From Owenia fusiformis (lineage: Eukaryota; Annelida; Polychaeta; Sabellida; Oweniidae): a DNA stretch of 64,000 bases. The translations under genes were made by a program, and so were the position numbers. The DNA lies in assembly GCA_903813345.2 (NCBI GenBank), contig CAIIXF020000005.1, positions 39,621,375-39,685,374 of the forward strand, read 5' to 3'. Shown here piece after piece: positions 13,901 to 27,100 of this stretch (its first letter is position 1; each line of letters begins with the position of its first letter). The notes beneath the pieces were generated by a model. That model did no database searches. It was not told the DNA's origin and worked only from the letters and a program-made list of their open reading frames with translations.

Positions 13901-15210
13901 TTGTTGTGTCTTGGAAACACTCCCCCCCCTCCCAACTCCCCTAAAAAATAATGTAACCAAAATCAATCTGAGATCTTTTGAAAGCCCATGCCTAAATTTA
14001 ATGATACTACACTAATTTTGTTCATGAAACAGACTTTTCCTATCTCTCGCATTGTTTGTATCATATTAATAAACTTAAGTCAAAAGATATCATCAATTGC
14101 ATTTACCCATCACTAATATTGGAATTTCTGAAGAAAACTTTGATGATTGTATCCTTACATGATATAGATCAGCAATTAAATTATATAAACTCCAAATCAT
14201 ACATAAAACTAAAGATCTACATGAGTTAATAAACAATAGAAACGGAATGCCAATAAAATTTTGAGATGAGTCACCAAATTATGATAACTATGTATGCTGT
14301 TTATATTTAGATATATCAGCTTTACTCTTGAATATTGACTTCTATCTGGAGCGTTTATGTCATAATTTGACACAGTTACACGTTATTTTAGGGAAATATT
14401 GACACCTTGTTTATTTGGGTCTATATCCAGACCCAAGAAGACGCGATATATATTTGTAACATGGATGTTTTTTCTTCCTTTGGAATATGCCCATATATCC
14501 ATTGGGAGCACATTTATTTTCAAGACATTCTGCTTGCCACCAATGCTTTTTAGACCAATACTAGCTTAATCCTTATGAAATGTAGATCAAGTCTAAGCTT
14601 AGTCTTCCCAAGGGGAACACAACAAAAATGCCCAATCATTCTTTTGAAAGCTCGAATTTTAGGTCCACAGTTTAGGTCCACAGAAGAAGAAGAACAGTTT
14701 TAAAATATTTTACAACCTTCAAATAGTACCCTGCCACATTTAGAAACAGTATTTTTATCTGTTCTCTATTTCTATGCCTTTGATTCTAATCATGTCAAAA
14801 TATTTTCCATAACATTTGAAAATCCAGGTGGATTTTAGATGCATACCCTAGAAAAGTATTTCTTCATCCTGGGAATACCAAATGACAATACAATGATTCT
14901 GTTACTATTGCAAGAATATATGGTCCACATACCGCATACACATATTAATGTAATATCTCTGATTTATGAATTATTATATGACAAATAATGAGGAAACTTT
15001 GCAAATATTCATTGAAATTTTGCATTGTTCAAAAAATAAACACAATTCAAAAATGGAAAGATTGGTGGAAATCATGTTCAAATGGGTCTCAAAATTGGTA
15101 TAAATGTAGATCATTACCTCGTCTTGTAAAGTAGTGGGTTCAATATCCTCTTCTGCGCCTATTGTGAATGTAGGTAGCTCACCATTCATCGTCGGATGAA
15201 CGGCGGCCAT
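4998..15210 (-). CDS. raf: Raf-family Ser/Thr kinase (B-Raf orthologue), 5' half
   Basis: Partial gene; coding exons in order are 15118-15210, 13333-13434, 7495-7839 and 4998-5101, giving 214 aa with consistent phases and GT-AG borders. The product relays Ras-GTP signals to MEK at the plasma membrane. Exon 1 starts MAAVHPTMNGELPTF. Exon 2 (IRNIQNVIRLTKENLEAL... HPPSMYL) and the start of exon 3 (EYEALTDKIHELQLKEQELME) match the B-Raf-specific N-terminal segment, which A-Raf and C-Raf lack. A Ser/Pro-rich linker follows. The Ras-binding domain begins at KAYLPNHQ and continues in exon 4 (SGITLKEGLAKAMKLRDLEAE). The rest of that domain, the C1 domain and the kinase lie beyond the left edge; I found no further exon in 1-4990. 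A good acceptor at 15241-15242 just upstream of the ATG suggests a separate non-coding first exon. Seen: exons and motifs. Known: family role. Orthology is very likely. Confidence 0.93.
5278..5560. repeat. Three copies of a GC-rich ~38-bp core in a raf intron region
   Basis: GGCGTGCGTCTACGCGGTAG plus CTAGGCATCGTCGTCAGT occurs at 5278, 5369 and 5503, each followed by CAA-rich sequence and TGTTTGTAAA. It stands out from the AT-rich surroundings. No tRNA B-box is seen; class unknown. Confidence 0.7.
6325..6570 (+). repeat. Dispersed repeat family B
   Basis: TTGCACCCACTTGAAAATGA units occur twice, bounded by GGTGATCTCCCCAGCATTAAAG and TGGGAGAACACTG. An inverted copy lies at 40330-40545, just downstream of DCAF1 exon 6. 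Confidence 0.65.
8990..9530. repeat. Dispersed repeat family A (copy in raf intron 2)
   Basis: Contains TTTTGATAGATAG, ATATAAAATTTGAACCAAAT, GCCATTTTGAAATTCAGTGG, CCATCTTGAAAAT and a GGACGGACGAACC tail before TGGCTTCTCTATAT. The same order recurs at 36985-37410, and part of it at 63760-64000. Confidence 0.75.
9531..13332. other. Rest of raf intron between exons 2 and 3: no gene seen
   Basis: AT-rich, non-coding. The only structure noted is an 18-bp perfect palindrome GCAGTGATATATCACTGC at 11510-11527. Confidence 0.6.
13524..13665. repeat. Dispersed repeat family C (pogo-like terminus)
   Basis: Begins ACAGTAAAACCTGTCTAAGT and contains several GTTCCACTA/AGAGGTGTT motifs. A related copy in opposite orientation lies at 62640-62780 (AAGTGGAACAC units and TTTTTACTGCA). 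The CAGTAAAACCT start resembles pogo/Tigger termini; tentative. Confidence 0.55.
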
Positions 15211-15719
15211 GTTCCTAGTTTTTCAGAAGTGATATCATTCCTGCAAACGCCAAATTTCATAATAATGTGGAATTGTGAATCACAACTTTCATCAATTGCG
15301 CATTCCTGGTTCTTTCAAACAACAATCATTTGACGATTATGAGTGTGTCGTATTGGATTATGAGCCTCAATAATTCTATTTTGATCTTTAATATTTTGAT
15401 ATCTCCCATTTGCTTACAAGTTTATGTATGTCAAAACTTGTCACGTGATCAAATAAAAGCGAAAGTGAAAGTTAAATTCCTTAGTCTGTATATTTTTCAT
15501 AACACAAAACAGATGAAGATTTTAGTCTGTTTCATGTTGGTATAAATAGATATTACTTATGTTTACGTCTTGTCTTGGGCAACATTTGCATATGAATCAA
15601 TATATAAGCATTTGGCATGGGCTTTTTGTAGGCAATTATCATTTTGATGGATTGAGTGCACTGTTACATATCTCATTAAATGTATCAATTTCTTTTACTT
15701 GAATTATTTTCATATATGG

Positions 15720-16866
15720 TATAGTAACATATAGTCACATAAAGTGGGTAACAAATATGTAGTAAATTGACATCATGTGGATTACACATGTTGTTAAAGT
15801 AAACTGACATATAACCATGCGTCATATTGTATACTGACATCTAGAGGACAACATATGTCATTATGTAGTACATTGACAACCTGTGGATAACATATCTTTA
15901 TGTACTACACTGACATCTATTGGGTAATATATGTTGTTATGAAGTACACTGACATCTAAAGCGTAGCATACGTCATTATTTAGTACACTGACATCTTAAG
16001 GGTAGCATACGTCATTATTTAGTACACTGACATCCAAAGGGTAGCATACGTCATTATTTAGTACACTGACATCTAAAGGGTAGCATACAGCATTAATTAG
16101 TACACTGACATCTAACGGGTACGTCATTATTTAGTACATTGACATCTAACGGGTAGCATACGTCATTATTTAGTACACTTACATCTAACAAGTAGCATAC
16201 GTCATTATTTAGTACACTGACATCCAAAGGGTAACATACGTCATGGTTTAGTACACTGACATCTAAAGGGTAGCATACGTCATGGTTTAGTACACTGACA
16301 TCTCAAGGGTAGTATATATCATTATTTAGTACACTGACATCCAAAGGGTAGCATACGTCATTATTTAGTACACTGACATCTAAAGGGTAGCATATGTCAT
16401 TATTCAGTACACTGACATCCAAAGGGTAGCATACGTCATTATTTAGTACACTGACATCTAAAGGGTAGTATACGTCATTATGTAGTACACTGACATCTAA
16501 AGGGTAGCATACGTCATTATTTAGTACACTGATATCTAAAGGGTAGCATATGTCATTATTTAGTACACTGATATCTAAAGGGTAGCATACGTCATTATTT
16601 AGTACACTGACATCTAAAGGGTAGCATACATCATTATTTAGTACACTGACATCCAAAGGGTAGCATACGTCATTGTTTAGTACACTGACATCTAAAGGGT
16701 AGCATACGTCATTGTTTAGTACACTGACATCTCAAAGGTAGCATATATCATTATTTAGTTAACTGACATCTCAAGGGTAGCATATACCTTTATTTATTAC
16801 ACGGACATCTAAAGGGTAGCATACGTCATTATTTAGTACACTGACATCCAAAGGGTAGCATATGCA
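15720..16866. repeat. 39-bp minisatellite between raf and DCAF1
   Basis: Unit GTACACTGACATCTAAAGGG followed by TAGCATACGTCATTATTTA, about 27 copies, degenerate before 15950. The 39-bp period is divisible by three, so the minus strand stays open over several units (repeat of DVSVLNNDVCYPL); I regard that as chance. Confidence 0.92.
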
Positions 16867-17279
16867 GACTTGCAATATTGAAATGTATATAGTAAACATA
16901 TATATAATTGAAATATGAAATATTTAATTTGGTGACTACTTAATTTGGCAGATCTGCCAAATTAGAATTAAGTAGAAGTACAGAATGAGAAATAATTTTT
17001 CTTGATCTTGGTCTAATTTATACAGAAAGGTTGAGAGCCCCTTTGACAGGAGATTCAAATTCAGATACAGAATTAGTTTCGACAATACAGGAAATAATAT
17101 AAGGAAATATTGGAAAGATAAGGACAAATATAAGGAAAATAGGAAATATTGTGTAATTTTTATTACAGCCTTTTAGTTGCCAACGGAACAAGGGGATACA
17201 CTACAAATGTTCATGCCAACATTTTAAAAAATAGTCTCAATTCAGATTAAACAAGGCATTAACATGACAAAATGTCACA

Positions 17280-18127
17280 ATATTATGAGTTCAATCTTGA
17301 GTCAGATTTGAATTTCTGAGAACTTGTAGATGATTTTGAAAAAATAAATTGGTCAATTTTGAAGCAAGTTGAAAAAAGACCTTTTTTGACCCTGAGAAGG
17401 TCATTGAAGGTGAAATCTCAAATCTAAAGTCAGATTTGAACTTCTGAGAATACTTGTAGATGATTTTGAAAAAAATGGTCAATTTGAAGCAAGTTGAAAA
17501 ATACCTTTTTGACCCTTTTTGACCTTGAGAAGATCATTGAAGGTCGAATCTCAAATCTAAAGTCAGATTTGAACTTCTGATAACTTGAGGATGATTTTGA
17601 AAATAAATTGGTCAATTTGAAGCAAGATGAAAAAGACCTTTTTGACCTTGAGAATGTAATTGAAGGTCAAATTTGTTTTGACCTTGAGAATGTCATTAAA
17701 GGTCAAATCGATAGTCAGATTTGAACTGATGAAAACTTGTAGATGATTTTGAAAAAAATTTGGTCAATTTGAAGCAAGTTGTCAATACTTTTTTTGACCT
17801 TGAGAAGGTCTTTAAAGGTCAAATCTCGAATCTAAAGTCAGATTTGAACTTCTGATAACTTGTAGATGATTTTTTAAAAAAATTGGTCAATTTGAATCAA
17901 GTTGGAAGGTCATTGAAGGTCAACTCTTAAGTAGAAAGTCAGATTTGAACTTCTAAAAACATGTAGATGATTTTGAAAAAAAATTGAAGTCAGTCTAAAC
18001 AGTATAAGTTAAGTTATTGGAAGTTGTAAAAATTTGTTACAGACACCGATTGCCAACCACCAACCACAGTAAAAAAAAACAGAGACCATAACAATTTGTC
18101 ACCACTTTTTGGTGGTGACATAATAAG
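17280..18127 (+). repeat. Hairpin-ended element with ~130-bp irregular tandem core
   Basis: Six units start with ACTTGTAGATGATTTTGAAAA at about 17322, 17452, 17582, 17733, 17857 and 17958, spaced 100-150 bp. The tail ends in GTCACCACTTTTTGGTGGTGAC and AATAA. The architecture (tandem core, terminal hairpin, no TIRs) resembles bivalve 'pearl' elements or other Helentron-derived repeats; that link is inference. Confidence 0.75.
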
Positions 18128-18178
18128 AGGATATAGTAGGACATTTTCTTTGCAAGTCAAGTAAAACACAACCTTTCA

Positions 18179-18184
18179 TTTATT
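18179..18184 (-). promoter_or_regulatory. Probable DCAF1 polyadenylation signal (AATAAA)
   Basis: TTTATT on the plus strand reads AATAAA in gene sense, about 560 bp after the DCAF1 stop, giving a plausible 3' UTR of 18.16-18.74 kb. It lies about 55 bp from the hairpin-ended repeat at 18124. Confidence 0.45.
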
Positions 18185-18743
18185 TTGTATCTTTTCTACA
18201 TGTATTTCATATTCATATCAATATCATGACAATTTAATTATAATTCAATACATGCATCACAATTCAGAAAATATAGAACCAATACATATCAAGGCACATT
18301 TTAGTTCTCACATCTTGAGACATTTAACCTCCACCACTATGCACAACTCCAGAGTACAGAGGTCATTAAATCAATTTTCTTCAGTTTAATGTAGGCATTA
18401 AGTAATCCCCATATACTTCTTTGTCACTAATCTGCTGTCACAGTGTACACCATAGCATAATAATAGACCAACTTTCATACCTAGCCCAGATACAATAAAT
18501 ACACACTGTCTGATGTTCTTCAATTATCTAAATGGAAAACCAGATTCCCGTTTTGCTTCTATACAAACCAACCATTACAGGTGCCCCGTTAAGAACAGGC
18601 CCGTTGTTTTGAGGAATTTTCCAATCATTTCAATGTTAAAAACTCGAATGAATTTGCCTCTTTTCATTTGTTTTGCTATTAGTCAAAACTCCAAAGAAAC
18701 TCCTACAATAATACGAATGGTACACTATAAAACTAGTGTGTCT

Positions 18744-21185
18744 TTAAAAACTTGAGTTTGAGAGTTCAAAAAGAATATCATCATCATCGTCATCATCATC
18801 GGGAATATTGTTCAGATCTAGTGACTCATCAGAGTCAGAGTCCGAGGAATCAGAATCTGAGGAATTGTCTTCAATCTGGTCATCATTGTTTTCATCTGGA
18901 ATGATAAAAATGAAAAGCATATAGAAAACAATTCAAACTGCAAGGCCACATTCGCTCTAAGAAACCAACATTCCATCTCAAAAAGTGAGTTAAACCCTTA
19001 AATCCATTTTTAATTTTTTGGATGCTCTTTATAAAAAATTAAGGGTGTTAATAATAAAAAATGAGAATTATTACTACCATCATCATCATCGTCATCTTCA
19101 TTGTTGTCATCATTGTCACTACCATCCTCATCATCCAAAACATCATCCTCCTCTTCCTCCTCATCTTCCTCGTCTTCTTCCTGAAGGACAGAATGATAAA
19201 TTAGAATGACTGCTAAAACACTATACATGTACTTCACATTGTGCCAAAACACTAAACATGTACTACACATTGTGCTAAAACACTATACATGTACTACACA
19301 TTGTGCTAAAACACTATACATGTACTACACATTGTGCCAAAACACTATACATGTACTACACATTGTACGCTAACATAGCACATGTACTACACATTGTGCT
19401 AAAACACTATACATGTACTACACATTGTGCTAAAACACTATACATGTACTACACATTGTGCTAAAACACTATACATGTACTACACATTGTGCTAAAACAC
19501 CAAACATGGACTACACATTGTGCTAAAACACTATACATGTACTACACATTGTGCTAAAACACCATACATGGACTACACATTGTGCTAAAACACTATACAT
19601 GTACTACAGACTGTGCTAAAACACTATACATGTACTACACATTGTGCTAAAACACTATACATGTACTACACATTGTGCTAAAACACCATATATGTACCAC
19701 ACATTGTGCGTTACCATAGCACATGTACTACACATTGTGCTGTAACATATAGTACATGTACTACACATTGTGCTTAAACACTATACATGTACTACACATT
19801 GTGCTAAAACACTATACATGTACTACACATTGTGCTAAAACACTGTACATGTACTAGACATTGTACGAAAACACTATACATGTACTACACATTGTGCTAA
19901 AACACTATACATGTACTACACATTGTGCTAAAACACTATACATGTACTACACATTGTGCTAAAACACTATACATGTACTACACATTGTGCTAAAACACCA
20001 TACATGGACTACTCATTGTGCAAAAACACTATACATGTACTACACATTGTGCTAAAACACTAGACATGTACTACACATTGTGCTAAAACACTATACATGT
20101 ACTACACATTGTGCTAAAACACCATATATGTACTACACATTGTGCGTTAACATAGTACATGTACTACACATTGTGCTGTAACATATAGTACATGCACTAC
20201 ACATTGTGCTGTAACACAACACATGTACTACACATTGTGCAGTTACATATAGTACATGTACTACACATTGTGCTGTAACACAGCTCATGTACTACACATT
20301 GTGCAGTAACATATAGGACATGCACTACACATTGTGCTGTAACACAGTACATGTACTACACATTGTGGTGTAACATAGTACTTATACTTCACATTGTGGT
20401 GTAGCATAGCACCACATATTGTGCTGTAACATAGTACATGTACTACACATTGTGCTGTAACATAGTGCATGTACTACACATTGTACAGTGACATAGTACT
20501 TGTACTTCACATTGTGGTGTAACATAGTACATGTACCACAATTTGTGGTGTAACATAGTACATGTACTACACATTGTGGTGTAACATACTACATGTACTT
20601 CACATTGTGGTGTAACATAGTACATGTACTTCACATTGTGGTGTAACATACTTCATGAACCACACAATGTCCCGCAACGTATTACATATATCAAACGCTG
20701 TAACAAAATGGTATGTGTGCATCACATTATGCACTAACATGGTAATGCACTAAACATTTTTTTGTAACATACTACATGTACCACTCATTATGCTGTAGTA
20801 TATTGTTCTGTAATAGAGTACATGTACTACGCATTGTGCTGCAACATAGTAAATGGAAAACACATTTAGCTGTACATAGTACATCCAAAACACATTATGC
20901 TGTGTCATAATGGATGTGCAACACATTCTGCTGTAATAGTACATGTAATGCACATTATACTTTAACATAACACATGTACTACACTTTGTAGGATAATATG
21001 AGTAATAATATACTATTTAACAACTTCACAATAAATTACTGTTCATGCACACCTGGATCAGTTTTACAACAAGGGAAAAGATAATAGTGAATAATTACCT
21101 GGTCATCTTCAGCGTCTTTGTTGCGCCCAACCTCATAGAGGTGACATATACTCTCCTCAGACAATGTCTCTTCATTCTTTGAATT
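18744..21185 (-). CDS. DCAF1: DCAF1 exons 33-35 (acidic C-terminal tail)
   Basis: Exons 21099-21185, 19078-19180 and 18744-18895 (stop at 18744-18746), about residues 1434-1546. Exon 33 ends the propeller ([16 protein letters not shown]). Exon 34 is almost entirely Asp/Glu with a few Asn/Ser. Exon 35 is Asp/Ser-rich and ends [12 protein letters not shown] long acidic tail is characteristic of DCAF1. The intron between exons 34 and 33 is almost wholly a 31-bp satellite. Confidence 0.92.
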
Positions 21186-24100
21186 CTAAAATGACAGAAA
21201 TACAAACATGAAGGCAGTACCAATTTGTTCAATATAGATGTTGACAATATTTAATTCTTTAAACAGTGTATTTATCTCATTGATTTTCTATTTGTATGAT
21301 ATCTTGTGGCTGACAATATGATCTGTACCATCCAGTATTCTATGAACAACTACATTAGAACTTCCAGGCAAAGTTTTGACATCTAAATGAAGTCAACACA
21401 ATCATGTACATGTACATTTAAAAGCCCTCAGTAACTGGGAATATCATTCCTACATTTCCAAATGTAACATTATTGCCTTACCTCAATAACAGCTAAGTAA
21501 CAGTCTGATACATCAGTACACATATCAAATATGTTCTTTTTCACGTCAATTGTGGCTGAAACACATAATGATTTTCATTATACAATTATTACACACACAT
21601 ATAGAGTATCAAGGTGAATGGACTCATACAAATAAAAGCAAAGTAATAATTGGCCACAAGTAGTTTCTGTTTTGAACTAGCCCTCTCTTAAAAAAAACTA
21701 TATCATATTTTATAATTTATTTCTGGAATATGCTAACATTGGTCATGAAATAATCTGTAATTAATTGCTGTCTTTCAAATAACCTCTATAACAATTGTGC
21801 CCCAATAACTATTACACTCTGAATCAAGAAGTGAATTTGGTCGATTTCATTTGAGAAAATGATCTTAATAGCTTCTTGACATTCTTTAATTTATTCTTGT
21901 CCACAATATTTTATTGTCATATTAAATTCCTGCCAATAGTCATTTACATGCTGAAACATGTACCTATATTTGAATAGTCATTGGCATCAAATGTGCGGAA
22001 TGTTGAACCATATGGACTCTTTATCTTTTCTTCTTCCCTGTCATCATCATCCTCCAGCTGATGTATTGCTGCAACAATAGGAGGTGTCATTTCAGTCATC
22101 GCCATGAGATATCAATGAAGTCACACAATAGATTGTTATTATACAGCATAGATTTGGTGCTTGATTGTCATTTTGATCATATCAGTTGATATTTTATTAT
22201 TTATTGACAGATTGAGGGAATACATTTGTTTCAAAGTTAATTTTTTCTCATTAAACATTTTTTGCTTCGTAATATCTGGCTAAAATATGACAACGTTAAT
22301 TAAGTTTAAAGACAAATTCCTTATAGTTGTGCAATCCTGTATGACTAAAATTCACATAATAGGTCAAGTAACACACCACCATATATGACGTCCCCTGCCT
22401 GATTGAAACGTATCCGACACTGGTCGAGGGCTGGAACTGTATGCAGGAGATGGTAAGACCGCAAGTCCCACTAATACACAGTCAAGGATAGCAACAGCTA
22501 AGTTCATACAAGGCTGAAAATTGATATTTAACTGGAAACCCATGAAAGTTCGAACACACTGAATTGTACTGAATACATAAAGGATGAGTCTGGGAATGAG
22601 TCAGGGTATCGACTTAGAAAATATTGAAAATTATAATGTCTGAAAAACCAACTCAATCACACATATTATCAAACTTCAATATCTTCTCCTTCTTCTGAGA
22701 TTTCAAAACTATCAATTTGTATCACAATTGATGAAGGATATTGGCATCAAAGACAGTGCATATCACTTTGTCAGAATTGAAACAAATTCAATGGCAAATA
22801 TTAAATGAATTATTTATACAAAAAGTTTGAAACATATCCTCCAAAACATTGCTTACTTTCTTTGTATAGACATTGAAAGGTATTTCTGGATAAGTGAATT
22901 GGTGTTTATCTGGGTAATCAAGGGATTATAGTCACTCAAAGTTACTGAGCATCCAGTTTTGAGACTTCAATTGTGTTGGTGAAGTTGCATATATTTCAGT
23001 CAAATTCATGCTGAGCACAACATTTTGGTTTCAATTTTATAATCTCTATACATGACCCTGGTGATGAAGAGTCAGAATCAGTCAAAAAACCTAAACCGGA
23101 AAACTGTGCTCATTGTGAAAACTAAAAGTGAAGCAACTTTTTTTCTGATATTTCTTACATAAAATGGCAGCCATCTTGTTTTTCCCCCTTCAAATTAAAC
23201 TGGCGGGAAATTCAAAAATTTGAAGTCCTTAAATAAATTTCAAAAATATGATTTTCTTTTAAATTCTTCATGGGTCTAAAGTTATTTCTTCTTTGTATGT
23301 CATATATGTTGCCATTGGTGTTTTTTCTATGACAATGACTATTTTTGTTTTTTTTAAGATAGTTATTCTGACTCTCAGAAGGGGGTTAACTATGCATCAA
23401 AACTCGCGAAAAAGTAAATATATTTATCAAATATAACTAGGACAGTAATAAAAATCATATTTCACATACATTTGACTGAGGGACCAAAAGGGCATATACC
23501 CGGACACATCCTTTCACATAAATTTTCCAAAACCTGCTAATTACAACAGAAAACTTTTCTTACTTCTATTTTTTAGTGTTATTCTGTTGTTTGTATTTGT
23601 CATTGATTTTATATGACTCTCTCTAAAGGATACAACTTCTGAATTGATGATTATCTCCAGGCCCATGGGATGGAACACACCACTGATGTTTGGGTTGAAC
23701 TTATCGAACTTTTGGATCAATTTCCCGCTGTTCACATCCCATAATACTCCATCATTTAGGACGAGATCATCTGTAGGAGAAAACGTTGCCCGATTGGACA
23801 CATAATTGTTTGCTTTATCTTGGTCAAAGAATGTTTGTAGACATCTACCAGTCTCAACATCGTAGATCTAAAAGACAGGATGGTAAAAAGCTATGATTTA
23901 TATACACATTTCTGAACAACTCCAATTGTCATAGGGTACAACAATTCAATTATTTCTATTCCGTAAAATAGTTGGTTTAAATGCTAACTTCTCTGGCATA
24001 GAAAAGGTCACATTTCAGCTTTATATAAGGTATTTGGTATTTTATCACATCAATATATACATGTCTATCACCATATTGCTTAATGGAATGTCTCCAAAAT

Positions 24101-27100
24101 ATTAGGTGAAAAAAAAGTATTAGGTGAAAACAGAAACCCTATATCAGGTATTGATGCAAACTCACATGAGCAGTTTCTTCTTTGGTTGCTACAATCCTGT
24201 CTTGTGTCTGCTTGCTGAACTCAGCATAGGAATCTTCCTCAAATGTATGTCTGAAAATATTTATATCTATATTGCATCACATTTACCGTTAAAATTGTCA
24301 TATCAAATAAAAAGAAATGCTTTGTTAAGAAATGTGTCTGCTAAAAACAAAAAAACTTTGGAAAGCAAGTGAATCAATGTCTTCATATCAATCAAATGAC
24401 GTCATTAGAGGGTAAGGCAGGAACACACCCAATGGACTGCTATGGAGTTATGCATTTTCTGCAATAAAGCTTCTCCTGTCCAAATATAGACTTACTTCAT
24501 TTCAAACATATCAGTCATGGTCCAGAGTCCCGAGAGAGGTCTACTCCAAGATGATGATGTCAAAGCCAGCCGTGTGTCCTGCAATATATAAATAACAGTG
24601 AGTGAATAAATACTGGGGTATTCAGGTTTTAAAAAGCAAAATAGAAGAAAGGCATATTACATCTATGCTTATTGTAACCTACAGCCAAAACCATAATTTT
24701 ATATAAGTGCAAGAAAATCTATTTATCCCATATAATCAGTAAGGATTCTGATCATATCCTTCTATTTCCCTTTTATTTAGTACATCAGAACACAAGACAA
24801 GACTCGTCCCTTTGCCTTATTTACACATACACACTAAAGTCGCCTGTAAGAAATCTAGAGTAAATAATAATAGCCTACTAAACATACCCTGCTATGTTCT
24901 ACATGGGTCAATGGAGAAATCTAGAGTAAAAACCTACTAAACATACCCTGCTATGTTCTACATGGGTCAATGGAGAAATCAAGAGTAAAATAGCCTACTA
25001 CACATACCCTGCTATGTTCTACATGGGTCAATGGAGAAATCTAGAGTAAAATAGCATCCTAAACATACCCTGGTATGTTCTACATGGGTCAATGGAGAAA
25101 TCTAGAGTAAAATAGCATCCTAAACATACCCAGCTATGTTCTACATGGGTCAATGGAGAAATCTAGAGTAAAATAGCCTACTAAACACACCCTGCTATGT
25201 TCCACATGGGTCAATGGAGAAATCTAGAATAAAATAGCCTACTAAACATACCCTGCTATGTTCTACATGGGTCAATGGAGAAATCTAGAATAAAATAGCC
25301 TACTAAACATACCCTGCTATGTTCTACATGGGTCAATGGAGAAATCTAGAGTAAAATAGCCTACTAAACATACCCTGCTATGTTCTACATGGGTCAATGG
25401 AGAGCTATGACAAACATAAGCTGCCGATTCCTCTGCTGTCTGAAGATTGTACATCTTTAATTCACCAGCGTACGTTCCTAACATCAAAAACTGCTCACAT
25501 GTCTGCAAAGAGAACACAATGAAAAATGTGTGTTTTTATGAAATAGGAGATTTAGAAGACACTCTGTATGAGAAAAATTGGCCTATCGGACATATAATTA
25601 TTTGCCTTCCTTTGGTCCAAAGTGTGTGTAGACATCTACCAGTCTCAACATTGGAGATAAAAAAAAAAAAAAACAGGAAAACATGAGAAGCAAAAATAAT
25701 CTCTCATGACAATGTACACCAAAACTATGGTATTATTAAATTATGAAAATAAAAGTTCTACTCACTGAGAATGTACAGCAGGTAAAGCAGCCATCTTCTT
25801 CAGCATCCCTATATGATCGCACAGGTCGAAACCTACAAGTCAGAAACAGCGTAATTTGTTTATTTGTTTCATACTCTACTTCAATCATAATATAATTAAT
25901 AGATTATAATTAAAGGGAAAATCCCACTGAACAAAAGCAATAATTTGGGGGGAACATGTATTTGCCTCGTGTATGGAGTAATAGCATCAAAGAAATTGTT
26001 TCCTTCTTTGTGAACAAATAAGTTGGTGTCATCAATGTCAGTATATTCATTAATTTCATTTTACACACAATACTAACAACACCCAACCAATTCATGGTTC
26101 ACTTTGTATCATTTTGTGTTAAACTTTCAAGCACAATAATTTTTGTTGTTTTCCGATACACCTAGGTGTTTTGAACACAAACTTGTAAAAATTGCATATT
26201 TGAAAAAAGTATATACATGTATTTCAAAAAATGATTGTAAATCATCTTTCTGTATATTACCTGCTATAAACATATTTTCTGTTCCATCTTCTCCCCTCAA
26301 ATCCTCCATATTTAGGGAAGTACTGAAATCAGATAAAGATTATTTTGGGAAGCAAATTCTAAATAGTTCATGGATTCATTTTGATATGACTAGAGTATAT
26401 CACTGAACATATAGATCAGAAGCAATTTGGTTCAAAAATCAATCCCACAGCAGAGTTGATCACACATATAAATGATAACACCAAAACGATCTAATGTATT
26501 GAGGAATACTTAGGGATGGATTTCATACCTGTCTCCTATAACAACGAGATGTCACATTTTCTGGCGCACAGCTCCTTCTTTTTGGTTCTGGACATCTGTG
26601 GGGTCTACAAATTATAAATCAAGGCGTTTTAATATAGGTTCCTATGGTACTTACCTTAAGGGTGAAAATACTTTCTGTAAAAGAACATTTATCAGAATGG
26701 ACAATATCGAAAAAATAACTGCATATACAGATGTCACGACCACAGACTACGACTCGTAATTTTTTTCCAAAAAAGAGAGAATAACTTACTCTAGAAGGGA
26801 GAATGGTGGACAAGTGCCTACAGGGTTAGAACACATCATGTGTTGTCTTCGAAGATATGAAGTGACAATCTTGTCTAATGATATAGAATATGACTGTTGA
26901 CTGCTGGTGTGACGATGACGTGACGATAACTGGCTGTTAAATTTGATGTTGGAAGCTATCTCAGATTTCTGACGGAAGTACATCTTTTGTTTTGATGGCT
27001 GCACCTACATTGGGTGAGAAATAAAATATTTTACAAAATTAAGTCATACCTTTTGACATTGGGTCACAATAATTCATATGCATGGTATTGCAGCATGTAT

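Noticed and set aside
16303-16656. 117-aa reading frame of DVSVLNNDVCYPL repeats
   Set aside because: It is the 39-bp satellite read in its open frame; no start context, splice or polyadenylation support.
20285-20968. Reading frames rich in Cys/Tyr/Met on the minus strand
   Set aside because: Chance translation of the 31-bp satellite.
19211-20985. Regular direct repeats as a possible CRISPR array
   Set aside because: Units are contiguous with no unique spacers, and the genome is eukaryotic.
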